From NCBI GenBank assembly GCA_026393455.1, contig JAPLAE010000004.1, forward strand, positions 1 to 33,324: DNA of 33,324 nt. The letters are read 5' to 3'. Position numbers and translations under genes: made by a program. The notes under the pieces were generated by a model. The model was not told the origin of the DNA. It did no database searches and saw only the letters and a program-made list of their open reading frames with translations. Source of the DNA: Actinomycetota bacterium. Lineage in GTDB: Bacteria; Actinomycetota; Acidimicrobiia; Acidimicrobiales; Acidimicrobilacustridaceae. This document shows positions 25,989 to 33,324 of this stretch, one piece after another. Each line of letters begins with the position of its first letter. Position 1 is the stretch's first letter.

Positions 25989-26783
25989 TTAACCGACAAC
26001 GATCGTTTCGCGTTCGAGCGCATCGAGTTCCGCACGAACTGCGTCGACGCCAGAAAGTCTCACGATGACGATGCCTTCGGCGTCGGCTCGAACAACAGTC
26101 GGAGCGCGGCGAACCTTGTAGATACTTGCAAGATCAAGGTGTTCGGCGACGTTAAGCACGAGGATTGACTCTTTTGGCCTCTGCGTCGAAATCTGCTCGA
26201 CGAGAAGAGGGCAAACGGCGCAAAACTCCGTTGTGAAGACCAACCACAATGGCTTGCCCGTTTGGTGCGCTGCTGGAACTGGGGCCCAACCACCTTTTCG
26301 TTCAGGACGTTCGGCATCGAAAAGCTTGCTTTCTTCGCGCTCAATGGTGACCACCCGCACACCTCCTCGAATGCGCACGAACAACACATACATTTCGCAA
26401 CCGACGCAAAGGCCCGTTGTGGCTGCAGCCGCAGCAAGCGCAGCGACGATTAGTGCAAGCGTCCAACCAAGCGTTGAGGCACCCGCCAGAAATGCGATTG
26501 TCGATGAACTGAGAAAGAGCACGCCAACAGACGCAGCAAAACGAGGTGGGCGCGGATCTTCAAGTTCGTGTGGCGGCTTCAAGCGAGGCTTTATGACCGA
26601 AGCGTAAAACCGAAGCACTGGCCCCCACCTAGGGCCGAATGCCGCGCCGAGAAGCAAGACCACACCAAAAACCGGCACGACCAACCATTGGCCTGCCAGA
26701 AAGCCGAGGAGCAATGCCCCGGCGAGAATGGCTTGATTTGTGCGTGGCCCACGCGGATCGATGGGTGCTGGTGTACTCGCCAT
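25989..26783 (-). CDS. DUF4395 membrane domain fused to a thioredoxin-like domain
   Basis: The first half (about 8-145) matches DUF4395: DPRGPRTNQAIL, LLLGAAFGPRWGP, then PRLKPPHELEDPRPPRFA, with membrane segments near 18-48 and 85-122 and the conserved GLCVGCEMY (C126, C129). The second half (about 175-264) has a thioredoxin-type active site CAVC (C188-C191) in FTTEFCAVCPLL and a cis-Pro candidate at P228 (RRAPTV). DUF4395 and thioredoxin-like proteins are often adjacent genes; here they form one chain. A membrane-to-cytoplasm or envelope thiol transfer role is suggested but unproven. Coupled to the MDR gene downstream. Confidence 0.88.
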   Translation of the reverse strand: MASTPAPIDPRGPRTNQAILAGALLLGFLAGQWLVVPVFGVVLLLGAAFGPRWGPVLRFYASVIKPRLKPPHELEDPRPPRFAASVGVLFLSSSTIAFLAGASTLGWTLALIVAALAAAAATTGLCVGCEMYVLFVRIRGGVRVVTIEREESKLFDAERPERKGGWAPVPAAHQTGKPLWLVFTTEFCAVCPLLVEQISTQRPKESILVLNVAEHLDLASIYKVRRAPTVVRADAEGIVIVRLSGVDAVRAELDALERETIVVG

Positions 26784-26834
26784 CTGACCACCCTAATCCC
26801 GACCTAATCGATCGACAATAGAAACCTCTTGCAG

Positions 26835-28088
26835 TCAGGAGCGTTCGAGCCTTGTCACAACTTCCACATGGTGGGTATGAGGGAACATGTCGATGACCAC
26901 CGATTCGATTGGTCGGTAGCCCTCGGCGTTGAGGAGTGCGACATCTCGTCCAGCTGCTGCTGGGTCACAACTCACTAGGACGAATCGCTCAGCACCAGCG
27001 GCGGCAAGGACCTTGACTGCTTTGCGACCAAGCCCGGCTCGTGATGGATCCGCGACCAGGATCTTGGCGGGCGGAACACGGAATCGTTCGATTGATGTGC
27101 CGACGACTCGCGCATCGAGGTCGGCGAGATTTACCTTGGCATCGGCGACTGATGATCGACCTCGTTCAGCAGCTACGACTCGCCAGTTTTCTCGCCCGGC
27201 AATGAGGCTTCCTGCGAACAGGCCGACCCCGCAATAGGCATCGACGAGAGTGGCCAGCTCGGCCTCGGTGTCATCAAGAAGATCGCTCACCATCGACTTC
27301 ACAATTGCGACGAGAGCATCAGCGCCGTCAGGGCGCGTTTGGAAAAATGATTCGGCGGAAATTCGCCACATACGCCCAGCCACTTCTTCGTGGATCCAGG
27401 CGCGGCGGCCGGCTTTCAGCTCATCGACACCGATGACAAGCACATCTGATGGCAACCGAACGCCGACGGCCGACGGGGTCACCACAGCGATTCGTTCACC
27501 ACTGGCGATGCCGATCCTCAGAACGACTTCGGTGGCCGACCCAAACTCGCCGTCGACGAGCAGTTCTTCGAGTCGCGGATGAGTTACCCCACAAGAGGAG
27601 AGGTCGAGCACATCGTGACTCGAACCCATCCGAAGTCCTGCACGACCATCGACCACTGCAGCCCGCAATGTTGTGCGAAATCCCCAAGGATCGAGAACTG
27701 GGCCTTGGATAACCTCTGGCTCTTTCCACTTGCCAAGGCGGCGCAGAGCGTCGGTAACGATTCCGACCTTGGCATCGAGTTGCGCTCCGTGAGCAAGGTG
27801 GGCGAGATCGCATCCACCACAACCCTGAATGACATTTGGACACACGGGCTCGATACGACCGGGCGAAGATTCAAGCACCTGAACGATTCGACCGTGTTCG
27901 CTTCCCTTTCGCTCGATAACCGAGACTTCAAGTCGTTCGCCGGGAAGTCCACCATCGACAAGTACCACGCGTCCGTCCTCACGGCGTGAAAGTCCTACGC
28001 CGCCAGCGACCAGTCTTTCGACGTCAACGACCACCGCACGATCAGAGAATCTTCCCGATGGGCGATCGGAATCAAAATGGTCGGTCAC
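26835..28088 (-). CDS. Class I SAM-dependent RNA uracil-5-methyltransferase, RumA/TrmA family
   Basis: An N-terminal TRAM domain (VERLVAGGVGLSRREDGR onward) is followed by a probable [4Fe-4S] Cys set (CPNVIQGCGGC plus a later Cys, SSCG), the SAM-binding site VDAYCGVGLFAG and the catalytic-region motifs LVADPSRAGLG and LVSCDPAAAGRD. These enzymes methylate U54 of tRNA or specific uracils of 23S rRNA; which one cannot be decided here. DPSRAG replaces the usual DPPRxG. I prefer the GTG at 28088; GTG 28118 and TTG 28127 are in frame upstream but approach the promoter of the divergent rpe gene, and no start has a clear ribosome binding site. Confidence 0.88.
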   Translation of the reverse strand: MTDHFDSDRPSGRFSDRAVVVDVERLVAGGVGLSRREDGRVVLVDGGLPGERLEVSVIERKGSEHGRIVQVLESSPGRIEPVCPNVIQGCGGCDLAHLAHGAQLDAKVGIVTDALRRLGKWKEPEVIQGPVLDPWGFRTTLRAAVVDGRAGLRMGSSHDVLDLSSCGVTHPRLEELLVDGEFGSATEVVLRIGIASGERIAVVTPSAVGVRLPSDVLVIGVDELKAGRRAWIHEEVAGRMWRISAESFFQTRPDGADALVAIVKSMVSDLLDDTEAELATLVDAYCGVGLFAGSLIAGRENWRVVAAERGRSSVADAKVNLADLDARVVGTSIERFRVPPAKILVADPSRAGLGRKAVKVLAAAGAERFVLVSCDPAAAGRDVALLNAEGYRPIESVVIDMFPHTHHVEVVTRLERS

Positions 28089-28144
28089 CTGAGCAGCGTA
28101 GGCGGGTATCGTCGCCACAACGTTCAACTCGGAGAAAGTTCACT

Positions 28145-28837
28145 ATGACGACTCCAGCAATCCCCCGCAAGATCCAGATTTCTCCGTCAGTTCTCACAGC
28201 CGATTACGCGCGGCTTGGTGAAATTTGTGTAGAGCTTGAACAAGGTGGCGCTGACCTCATCCACTGGGACGTCATGGACGGCAATTTCGTTCCGAACCTT
28301 TCGTTCGGAGCAGACGTGATCGCAGCCATTCGTCCGCTTCTGACGATTCCATTCGAATCACACCTCATGGTCAATGAGCCCACATGGATTCTCGACGCCA
28401 TGGTCGAGGCGGGTTGCAGCACGGTGATGGTCCATGCCGAGGCGTGCCGCCACCTGCATCGAACGCTTGGCCGCATTCGCGAACTCGGGGCCACTCCTGC
28501 AGTCGTCATAAATCCGGCGACTCCACTCGAAGCGATTGTTGAAGTTCTCGACCTGGTGGGTCTCGTTCTCATCATGTCGGTGAATCCCGGTTTCGGCGGA
28601 CAGTCCTATATCTCCGCCGTCGAACACAAGACGCATCGCTTGCGGGACATCATCATTGAGCGAGGCCTCGATATCGATATCGAAATCGATGGAGGTATTG
28701 CACCTTCAACAATTGCCGCGGCAGCGAGCGCCGGGGCGAACCGATTCGTCGTCGGAAGCGCAATGTTTCGGGACCCCGATGGCTTCGAGCACGCCACGAA
28801 TGAATTGCGGGCTCTCGCTACCGCAGCGACCGCGTAA
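28145..28837 (+). CDS. rpe: Ribulose-phosphate 3-epimerase
   Basis: This 230-residue TIM-barrel enzyme interconverts ribulose 5-phosphate and xylulose 5-phosphate in the pentose phosphate pathway. The motif LIHWDVMDGNFVPNLSFG holds metal-binding His and Asp, ESHLMV a further His, MSVNPGFGGQ the phosphate loop and IEIDGGI the second catalytic Asp. The ATG at 28145 has GGAGAAAG upstream. The next gene begins 4 nt after the stop, so they are likely co-transcribed. Confidence 0.97.
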   Translation: MTTPAIPRKIQISPSVLTADYARLGEICVELEQGGADLIHWDVMDGNFVPNLSFGADVIAAIRPLLTIPFESHLMVNEPTWILDAMVEAGCSTVMVHAEACRHLHRTLGRIRELGATPAVVINPATPLEAIVEVLDLVGLVLIMSVNPGFGGQSYISAVEHKTHRLRDIIIERGLDIDIEIDGGIAPSTIAAAASAGANRFVVGSAMFRDPDGFEHATNELRALATAATA

Positions 28838-28841
28838 ACCA

Positions 28842-29300
28842 ATGAGTGCGGCACGACCCAGCCGTCGATCGCTGATTCTCTTTGCTCTCGTACTCGTAGC
28901 CCTGGCCGCAGTCGGTATCGGAGTTTGGGCGTTCGCTGAGAAACCGCAAACGCGCTCTGCTGTGAAACTGTGTGAGCAACTCACTCAGGTGAACACACTC
29001 TCAACATCCATCGTCACTCTTGACCCGACAACACTCGGGCCACAGGTCGCGGAATTGCAACGCGCAACGAGCGTTGCCCCTTCCGATATCCAGGCCCAAC
29101 TCACGGTGCTGGCAACCTTCGTTCAGGAAATCGCCGATGCAGTGCGAGCGTCACCCGTCGACAAGAAGGCCGCATTGACCACAGCGTTGGCAGAGCGACA
29201 GACACGTATCGACGAAGTGACTGCCGCTGGCCAAGCCGTCGAAGGCTGGACCATCACGAATTGCGGAACGTCACTGAGAACTACAACAACCCGGCGCTAA
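28842..29300 (+). CDS. Small hypothetical protein with N-terminal membrane anchor
   Basis: I do not recognise this 152-residue protein. Residues of about 10-31 form a single hydrophobic segment after a basic start (MSAARPSRRS), so it is anchored or secreted with most of the chain outside. The outer part is helical and Ala/Thr-rich, with Cys residues near its two ends (KLCEQL and TNCGTS) that could form a disulfide. It follows rpe by 4 nt and converges on clpP2 with 15 nt between stops. Confidence 0.7.
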   Translation: MSAARPSRRSLILFALVLVALAAVGIGVWAFAEKPQTRSAVKLCEQLTQVNTLSTSIVTLDPTTLGPQVAELQRATSVAPSDIQAQLTVLATFVQEIADAVRASPVDKKAALTTALAERQTRIDEVTAAGQAVEGWTITNCGTSLRTTTTRR

Positions 29301-29315
29301 AGCGCTGGTTTGGAA

Positions 29316-29918
29316 TTAGTTCAACTCGCCGCGCTTGAGAATCACGTTGTCGACGATTCCGTAGGCCTTTGCCTGCTCGGCAGTAAACCAACGATCTCGT
29401 TCGGAGTCGACCTGGATCTGCTCGGCCGGTTGGCCAGTATGGAACGAGATGCGTTCGGCCATGAGTCGCTTGATGTAGGCCATCTGCTCGGCCTGAATAG
29501 CAATGTCTGATGCTTGACCCTGAACGCCACCGAGCGGCTGATGCATCATGATGCGAGCGTGAGGAAGCGTGTAGCGCTTTCCGGCAGCACCGGCACAAAG
29601 CAGAAACTGACCCATCGACGCAGCGAGACCCATGCAGATGGTTCCGACATCGGGAGTAATGAACTGCATCGTGTCGTAAATCGCCATTCCTGCGGTGATC
29701 GATCCACCTGGAGAATTGATGTAGAGCCAGATGTCTTTACCAGGGTCTTCGCCCTCGAGGTACAGCAACTGCGCCACGATTTGGTTGGCGACTGCGTCGT
29801 TCACATCGCTGCCTAGAACGACAATTCGATCCTTGAGGAGCATGCGGAAAATATCCGCTCCCGGCTCAGCGATGGAGGCGGCCATGGCCACCTGCGGTGC
29901 GATCGGGGGATTCGACAT
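29316..29918 (-). CDS. clpP: ATP-dependent Clp protease proteolytic subunit (second copy)
   Basis: The 200-residue product starts at the ATG at 29918, which has AAGGAG 5 nt upstream; an earlier in-frame start at 30035 adds a non-conserved stretch. The triad is S101 ([14 protein letters not shown]), H126 ([14 protein letters not shown]) and D175 (SERDRW). It differs clearly from the tig-linked copy at 9385-10050, with which it may form a mixed ClpP1P2 complex. No ATPase gene is adjacent. Confidence 0.96.
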   Translation of the reverse strand: MSNPPIAPQVAMAASIAEPGADIFRMLLKDRIVVLGSDVNDAVANQIVAQLLYLEGEDPGKDIWLYINSPGGSITAGMAIYDTMQFITPDVGTICMGLAASMGQFLLCAGAAGKRYTLPHARIMMHQPLGGVQGQASDIAIQAEQMAYIKRLMAERISFHTGQPAEQIQVDSERDRWFTAEQAKAYGIVDNVILKRGELN

Positions 29919-30050
29919 CGGGCTCCTTCGAACGGAATCTTTGCCAATCCCTTCAGACTGACTCAGGCAGGTTACAGGCCCAGACGGCTCAAGCGACGCG
30001 CTGGGGAGGGCATCTTGGCTCGCCCGCCCGGCCATGTTGGCGCGAGAGGG

Positions 30051-30860
30051 TTAGAGGTACAGCGCTCCAAGCACTCCCACTGCATTCACACACATGTGGG
30101 CAACGATCGACGGTCCAAGGCGACCATTGGCCCGGATCACCAGCACTGCGAATACCGCCCCGTAAGAGGCGGTGACGCCGACGATAAAAACTGCCTGTGC
30201 CAACGAGTTGCCTTGTGCGTGGAACATGCCGAACACCAGCGACGTGATGATCACGGCAATAGGCAAGTTCCATCGGCGACCGACCGCCCGCAGGAATAGG
30301 CCACGGAAGAACAACTCTTCGACGATGGGTGTGCACACAGCGACGAGCACAAAGATCGCCAACGCTGTGAGCAACGACGGCTCAGTCGGAAGGAACTCCG
30401 TATTCGTCGGAGCCGCCTCGTTCGAAAGAATCGACCAGGCCACTCCCCCAGCTCCTGAGATCACCAATGCTGCCAGTCCGCCAAGAACTCCCCATCCAAG
30501 ATCAATGGGGCGGATTTCCAAACCAAAATCGAGCCGAAGGCTGCGCTGGCCTTTCCAGTAACTCGCAATAATCGGCCAACCGAGAAAACCGATCCAACCG
30601 CAAATGACGCTGATTGTTAACGCGCCGACACTCAGCTCTGTAAGTGAACTGTCCGATTCTGTTCCGGTGGCGACAAGAACAATTGCTCCGACGATGCCGC
30701 CTGCGAGCCACAACGCCAAACCAATGAACACATCGCCGAGACCCCAGCGGACACTCGGGCGAGCCGCAGCACCTGTTGGTGTGGCCGATGGGTCGGCGAA
30801 TGTCGGCGTGATTGGTGGTTGCGGCTGTGGCGGTGTGGGTGGCTGGTTCGGAAGCGTCAC
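30051..30860 (-). CDS. CPBP-family intramembrane metalloprotease (CAAX protease-like)
   Basis: This 269-residue protein has a Pro-rich cytoplasmic N-terminus (PNQPPTPPQPQPP), then about seven or eight hydrophobic segments. The CPBP (ABI) motifs are complete: EELFFRG with E181, E182 and R186, FGMFHAQ with H214, and AHMCVN with H255 and N259. The family includes eukaryotic Rce1; bacterial members have roles in bacteriocin immunity and membrane protein turnover. Its start overlaps the rdgB stop by 4 nt, so it is translated as part of the rph-rdgB operon. Confidence 0.93.
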   Translation of the reverse strand: MTLPNQPPTPPQPQPPITPTFADPSATPTGAAARPSVRWGLGDVFIGLALWLAGGIVGAIVLVATGTESDSSLTELSVGALTISVICGWIGFLGWPIIASYWKGQRSLRLDFGLEIRPIDLGWGVLGGLAALVISGAGGVAWSILSNEAAPTNTEFLPTEPSLLTALAIFVLVAVCTPIVEELFFRGLFLRAVGRRWNLPIAVIITSLVFGMFHAQGNSLAQAVFIVGVTASYGAVFAVLVIRANGRLGPSIVAHMCVNAVGVLGALYL

Positions 30861-31462
30861 GAAAGTTCCTCGGCAAGCGTTCGAAGCGCTCGACCTCTGT
30901 GGCTCATCGCGTGTTTCTCATCTGCATTCATCTGAGCAAACGTTCGGCCGTTTCCTTCTTCGGGAATGAAGACCGGGTCGTAGCCGAAGCCACCGACACC
31001 AACACGCTCATGCGCGATGTGGCCTTCGACAACGCCCATAGCAATCGTTTCAGTACCGTCAGGCCACTGCACAAGTACAACCGTGCGAAATCTTGCCCGT
31101 CGTTGTTGCGCCGTCGTCGCCGAAACTTTTACGAGCTCTTTCAGCAGCTTCTCAATGTTGGCGTCAGCATCGCTGGGTTCACCGGCGTAACGGGCAGATC
31201 GCACGCCAGGCTCGCCACTGAGAGCGTCAACCTCAAGTCCCGTGTCATCGGCGAGTGCGGCACACCCGGTCGCTAAGGCGATTGCCGATGCTTTCAGCCG
31301 AGCGTTTCCCTCAAGGGTGTCGGCGTTTTCTTCTACATCAGGGATTTCCGTTGGACGCGGTTCTAAAACCACACCGCAATTGAGCAAGATCGCCTCAATC
31401 TCTCGAACCTTGTCGGGATTCGCGCTCGCACAAACGAGGCGTTGACCGACCACGGAACTCAA
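30857..31462 (-). CDS. rdgB: XTP/dITP diphosphatase (non-canonical purine NTP pyrophosphatase)
   Basis: This 201-residue Ham1/RdgB protein removes dITP and XTP from the nucleotide pool. The N-terminal [16 protein letters not shown] (substrate-binding NxxK), the acidic metal site [15 protein letters not shown], the segment [10 protein letters not shown] and [11 protein letters not shown], with C-terminal SHRGRAL, are all typical. It overlaps rph by 4 nt and the CPBP gene by 4 nt, giving a tight three-gene operon. Confidence 0.96.
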   Translation of the reverse strand: MSSVVGQRLVCASANPDKVREIEAILLNCGVVLEPRPTEIPDVEENADTLEGNARLKASAIALATGCAALADDTGLEVDALSGEPGVRSARYAGEPSDADANIEKLLKELVKVSATTAQQRRARFRTVVLVQWPDGTETIAMGVVEGHIAHERVGVGGFGYDPVFIPEEGNGRTFAQMNADEKHAMSHRGRALRTLAEELS

Positions 31463-32193
31463 TCCCGACGAGGTGGTGGATCGGCGAGCAGAAGCTTTTG
31501 TAGCGTGAACAGTTCTTTGATTCCGCCTTCGGCGAGACCAAGAAGTTCGTCGAGTTCTTCACGACTGAAACTCATACCTTCCGCCGTGCCTTGCACTTCA
31601 AGGAAACGGCCGCTCTCGGTCATGACGACGTTCATGTCGACTTCCGCTGCCGAATCTTCGACATAGGGAAGGTCAAGTACCGGAGCACCATTGACAATGC
31701 CCACCGAGATTGCTGCGCAGGCTTCGGTGAGCGGATGAGTTGCGATACCGCCCGCTTGAACAACGCGTGTCAACGCATCGTGGAGTGCGATGTAGCCACC
31801 AGTGATTGCGGCGGTGCGAGTGCCACCATCGGCCTGCAGGACATCGCAATCGACGACAACTTGGCGTTCGCCGAGGGCGACCATGTCGCAGACGCCGCGG
31901 AGTGAACGACCAATCAGTCGCTGAATCTCATGGGTACGTCCCGACGGAGAACCTTTGCTGACCTCGCGGCGAATACGTTCAGGAGATGCGCCAGGGAGCA
32001 TCGAATACTCGGCGGTGACCCAGCCCTTGCCAGAGCCCTTCATCCATCGCGGAACGCTCTCGTCAATCGACGCAGTGCACAGCACGATCGTGCGGCCAAA
32101 TCGAATCAGCGCCGAACCGGTAGCAGCGTCGGTGAAATCGCGTTCAATACTGACGTCTCGGAGTTCATCTGGTCGTCGTCCGTCTGGTCTCAT
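31459..32193 (-). CDS. rph: Ribonuclease PH
   Basis: This 244-residue phosphorolytic exoribonuclease trims the 3' ends of tRNA precursors. It begins [20 protein letters not shown] and carries [17 protein letters not shown], the phosphate-binding region [16 protein letters not shown] and [23 protein letters not shown] precedes the ATG by about 8 nt. It heads the rph-rdgB-CPBP operon and is divergent from the Rrf2 gene across 126 nt; that gap includes a run of eight G (32210-32217) and a CGGGA-TCGG-TCCCG hairpin at 32278-32291. Confidence 0.96.
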   Translation of the reverse strand: MRPDGRRPDELRDVSIERDFTDAATGSALIRFGRTIVLCTASIDESVPRWMKGSGKGWVTAEYSMLPGASPERIRREVSKGSPSGRTHEIQRLIGRSLRGVCDMVALGERQVVVDCDVLQADGGTRTAAITGGYIALHDALTRVVQAGGIATHPLTEACAAISVGIVNGAPVLDLPYVEDSAAEVDMNVVMTESGRFLEVQGTAEGMSFSREELDELLGLAEGGIKELFTLQKLLLADPPPRRD

Positions 32194-32319
32194 CGTTGGT
32201 ACCTCTTATGGGGGGGGAAGCGAGTGCAACGGCAGCACCGTAGGCGTTTTCCCCGTTCCGGGCGTGTATCGCCATATCGGGATCGGTCCCGCAGGACGCT
32301 TCCGTGCGAGACTTGGGCG

Positions 32320-32784
32320 ATGCGCATTCAAGCGAGCGTTGATTACGCAATTCGGGCGATGGCCGAACTCGCCAATTCGGGCGATGGTCCGGTCACGGCC
32401 GAACAACTCGCTCACGCACAGGGTATTCCCCTCAAGTTCTTGCGCGGCATCATGACCGAACTCAAGCGCTCACGTCTTGTGAGCAGCCAACGCGGTCCCG
32501 ATGGCGGTTTTGCGCTCACACGGCCGGCAAACGAAATCTCACTCGCTGACATTTTCCGTGCCATCGATGGCCCGCTCGCGACAGTTCGGGATCAGAGCCT
32601 TAGTTCGATGAGCCACACCGGGGCTGCGGCCGAATTGCCGGTTGTCTGGATGGCCGTTCGAGCCAGCCTGCGACGCGTCTTAGAAGTCGTCACCATCGCT
32701 GACCTCGCTGACGGCAAACTTCCAGCATCGGTAGCGGCACTCGCTTCGGAATACCGTTCCGAGACGGAATCACGTCACGCGTAA
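32320..32784 (+). CDS. Rrf2-family transcriptional regulator without cysteine ligands
   Basis: This 154-residue winged-helix regulator shows the Rrf2 pattern: MRIQASVDYAIRAMAELA, the recognition helix region PLKFLRGIMTELKRSRLV and the wing SSQRGPDGGFALTRPA. IscR and NsrR-type members bind an Fe-S cluster through three Cys; this protein contains no Cys at all, so it must sense something else or nothing. The ATG at 32320 lacks a clear ribosome binding site. It is divergent from rph, which it may control (inference). Confidence 0.9.
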   Translation: MRIQASVDYAIRAMAELANSGDGPVTAEQLAHAQGIPLKFLRGIMTELKRSRLVSSQRGPDGGFALTRPANEISLADIFRAIDGPLATVRDQSLSSMSHTGAAAELPVVWMAVRASLRRVLEVVTIADLADGKLPASVAALASEYRSETESRHA

Positions 32785-32805
32785 TTCCCAACCGGCTCGT
32801 ATGAG

Positions 32806-33324
32806 TCAGTTAATGAACCCATTCTCGCGAAGGTGCTCGATGATGAGGTCGGCAGCTTCCTCGGGCGTCATTGATGTTGTGTCGACCGTCAGTTCTGGTG
32901 ACTCGGGCGCTTCATACGGCGAATCAATGCCGGTGAAATTTGCGAGTTCGCCGCGACGCGCCTTGAGGTAGAGACCCTTCGGGTCACGTTCCTCGGCAAC
33001 AGCAAGCGGAGTATCGACGTACACCTCGATGAACTCATCAGCGCCCACGCGCTCACGCGCCATGCGCCGCTCAGCGATGAACGGCGAGATGAATGACACC
33101 AACACGATTAAGCCTGCATCGACCATGAGTCCAGAGACTTCTGAAACACGACGAATGTTTTCGACGCGATCGGCATCGGTGAAACCAAGATCTTTATTGA
33201 GGCCATGGCGCACGTTGTCACCGTCGAGCAAATACGTATGGCGACCCTGCTCGAACAGTTTTCGCTCGACGATGTTGGCGATTGTCGATTTACCAGAACC
33301 CGAAAGGCCGGTGAACCAAACAAC
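32806..33324 (-). CDS. cysC: Adenylyl-sulfate kinase (CysC domain), cut by window edge
   Basis: Only the last 172 residues are visible. The P-loop GLSGSGKS lies at 33309-33286 and is followed by [18 protein letters not shown], the substrate-binding stretch, [14 protein letters not shown], and the [16 protein letters not shown] region. The enzyme phosphorylates APS to PAPS in sulfate activation. The frame is open through the right edge, so it may be a stand-alone CysC or the C-terminal half of a CysN-CysC fusion. It converges on the Rrf2 gene. Confidence 0.93.
   Translation of the reverse strand, partial: VVWFTGLSGSGKSTIANIVERKLFEQGRHTYLLDGDNVRHGLNKDLGFTDADRVENIRRVSEVSGLMVDAGLIVLVSFISPFIAERRMARERVGADEFIEVYVDTPLAVAEERDPKGLYLKARRGELANFTGIDSPYEAPESPELTVDTTSMTPEEAADLIIEHLRENGFIN

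Noticed and set aside
29985-29995. Sequence CGGCTCAAGCG upstream of clpP2 resembling a ClgR-type operator
   Set aside because: It deviates at two or more positions from the ClgR consensus as I remember it and no ClgR gene is visible; too weak to annotate.

Overview
The window reads as chromosomal DNA of a high-to-moderate GC actinobacterium, most likely of the Acidimicrobiia/Ilumatobacter type (inference). The signs are a HupB-type HU protein with a long Lys/Ala/Arg tail, an F420-type luciferase-like oxidoreductase, two ClpP paralogues, a DUF4395 protein and a rod-shape operon in actinobacterial order. No transposase, integrase, phage gene or CRISPR array is visible. I count 33 protein genes, two of them cut by the window edges, and five tRNA genes.

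Region 1 (1-11423, all minus strand) is a housekeeping block. Read in transcription order it is tig-clpP-clpX-folC-ndk-mreB-mreC-mreD-mrdA-rodA and then a B12-binding radical SAM gene that runs off the left edge. It supplies nascent-chain folding and proteolysis, folate and nucleotide metabolism, and the lateral cell-wall elongation machine.

Region 2 (11424-24260) is more accessory. It starts with tRNA-Pro, an unusual 34-nt hairpin, an unrecognised five-helix His/Cys-rich membrane protein and tRNA-Gly with a strong terminator. A lipid or small-molecule oxidation neighbourhood follows: a DUF6790-like membrane protein, a metallo-beta-lactamase-fold/Rieske fusion, a phytanoyl-CoA-dioxygenase-like protein with an SCP2-like front half, a PlsC-type acyltransferase and a TauD-type dioxygenase. 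Next is a minus-strand operon of LLM oxidoreductase, crotonase and DHA2-type exporter. The LLM gene appears to have lost its first ~25 codons through a frameshifting deletion. A second MFS gene and tRNA-Arg, tRNA-His and tRNA-Lys close the region.

Region 3 (24290-33324) returns to core genes: hupB-like HU, a zinc-free MDR reductase paired with a DUF4395-thioredoxin fusion, a RumA/TrmA-type RNA methyltransferase divergent from rpe, a small anchored hypothetical protein, a second clpP, the rph-rdgB-CPBP protease operon, an Rrf2 regulator without cysteines, and a cysC gene cut by the right edge.

The best candidates for new biology are the 14.0-18.9 kb oxygenase neighbourhood, with inverted repeats placed like operators in its divergent intergenic regions, and the His/Cys-rich membrane protein at 11.9-13.2 kb. 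All functional coupling between these genes is inferred from sequence and position only.
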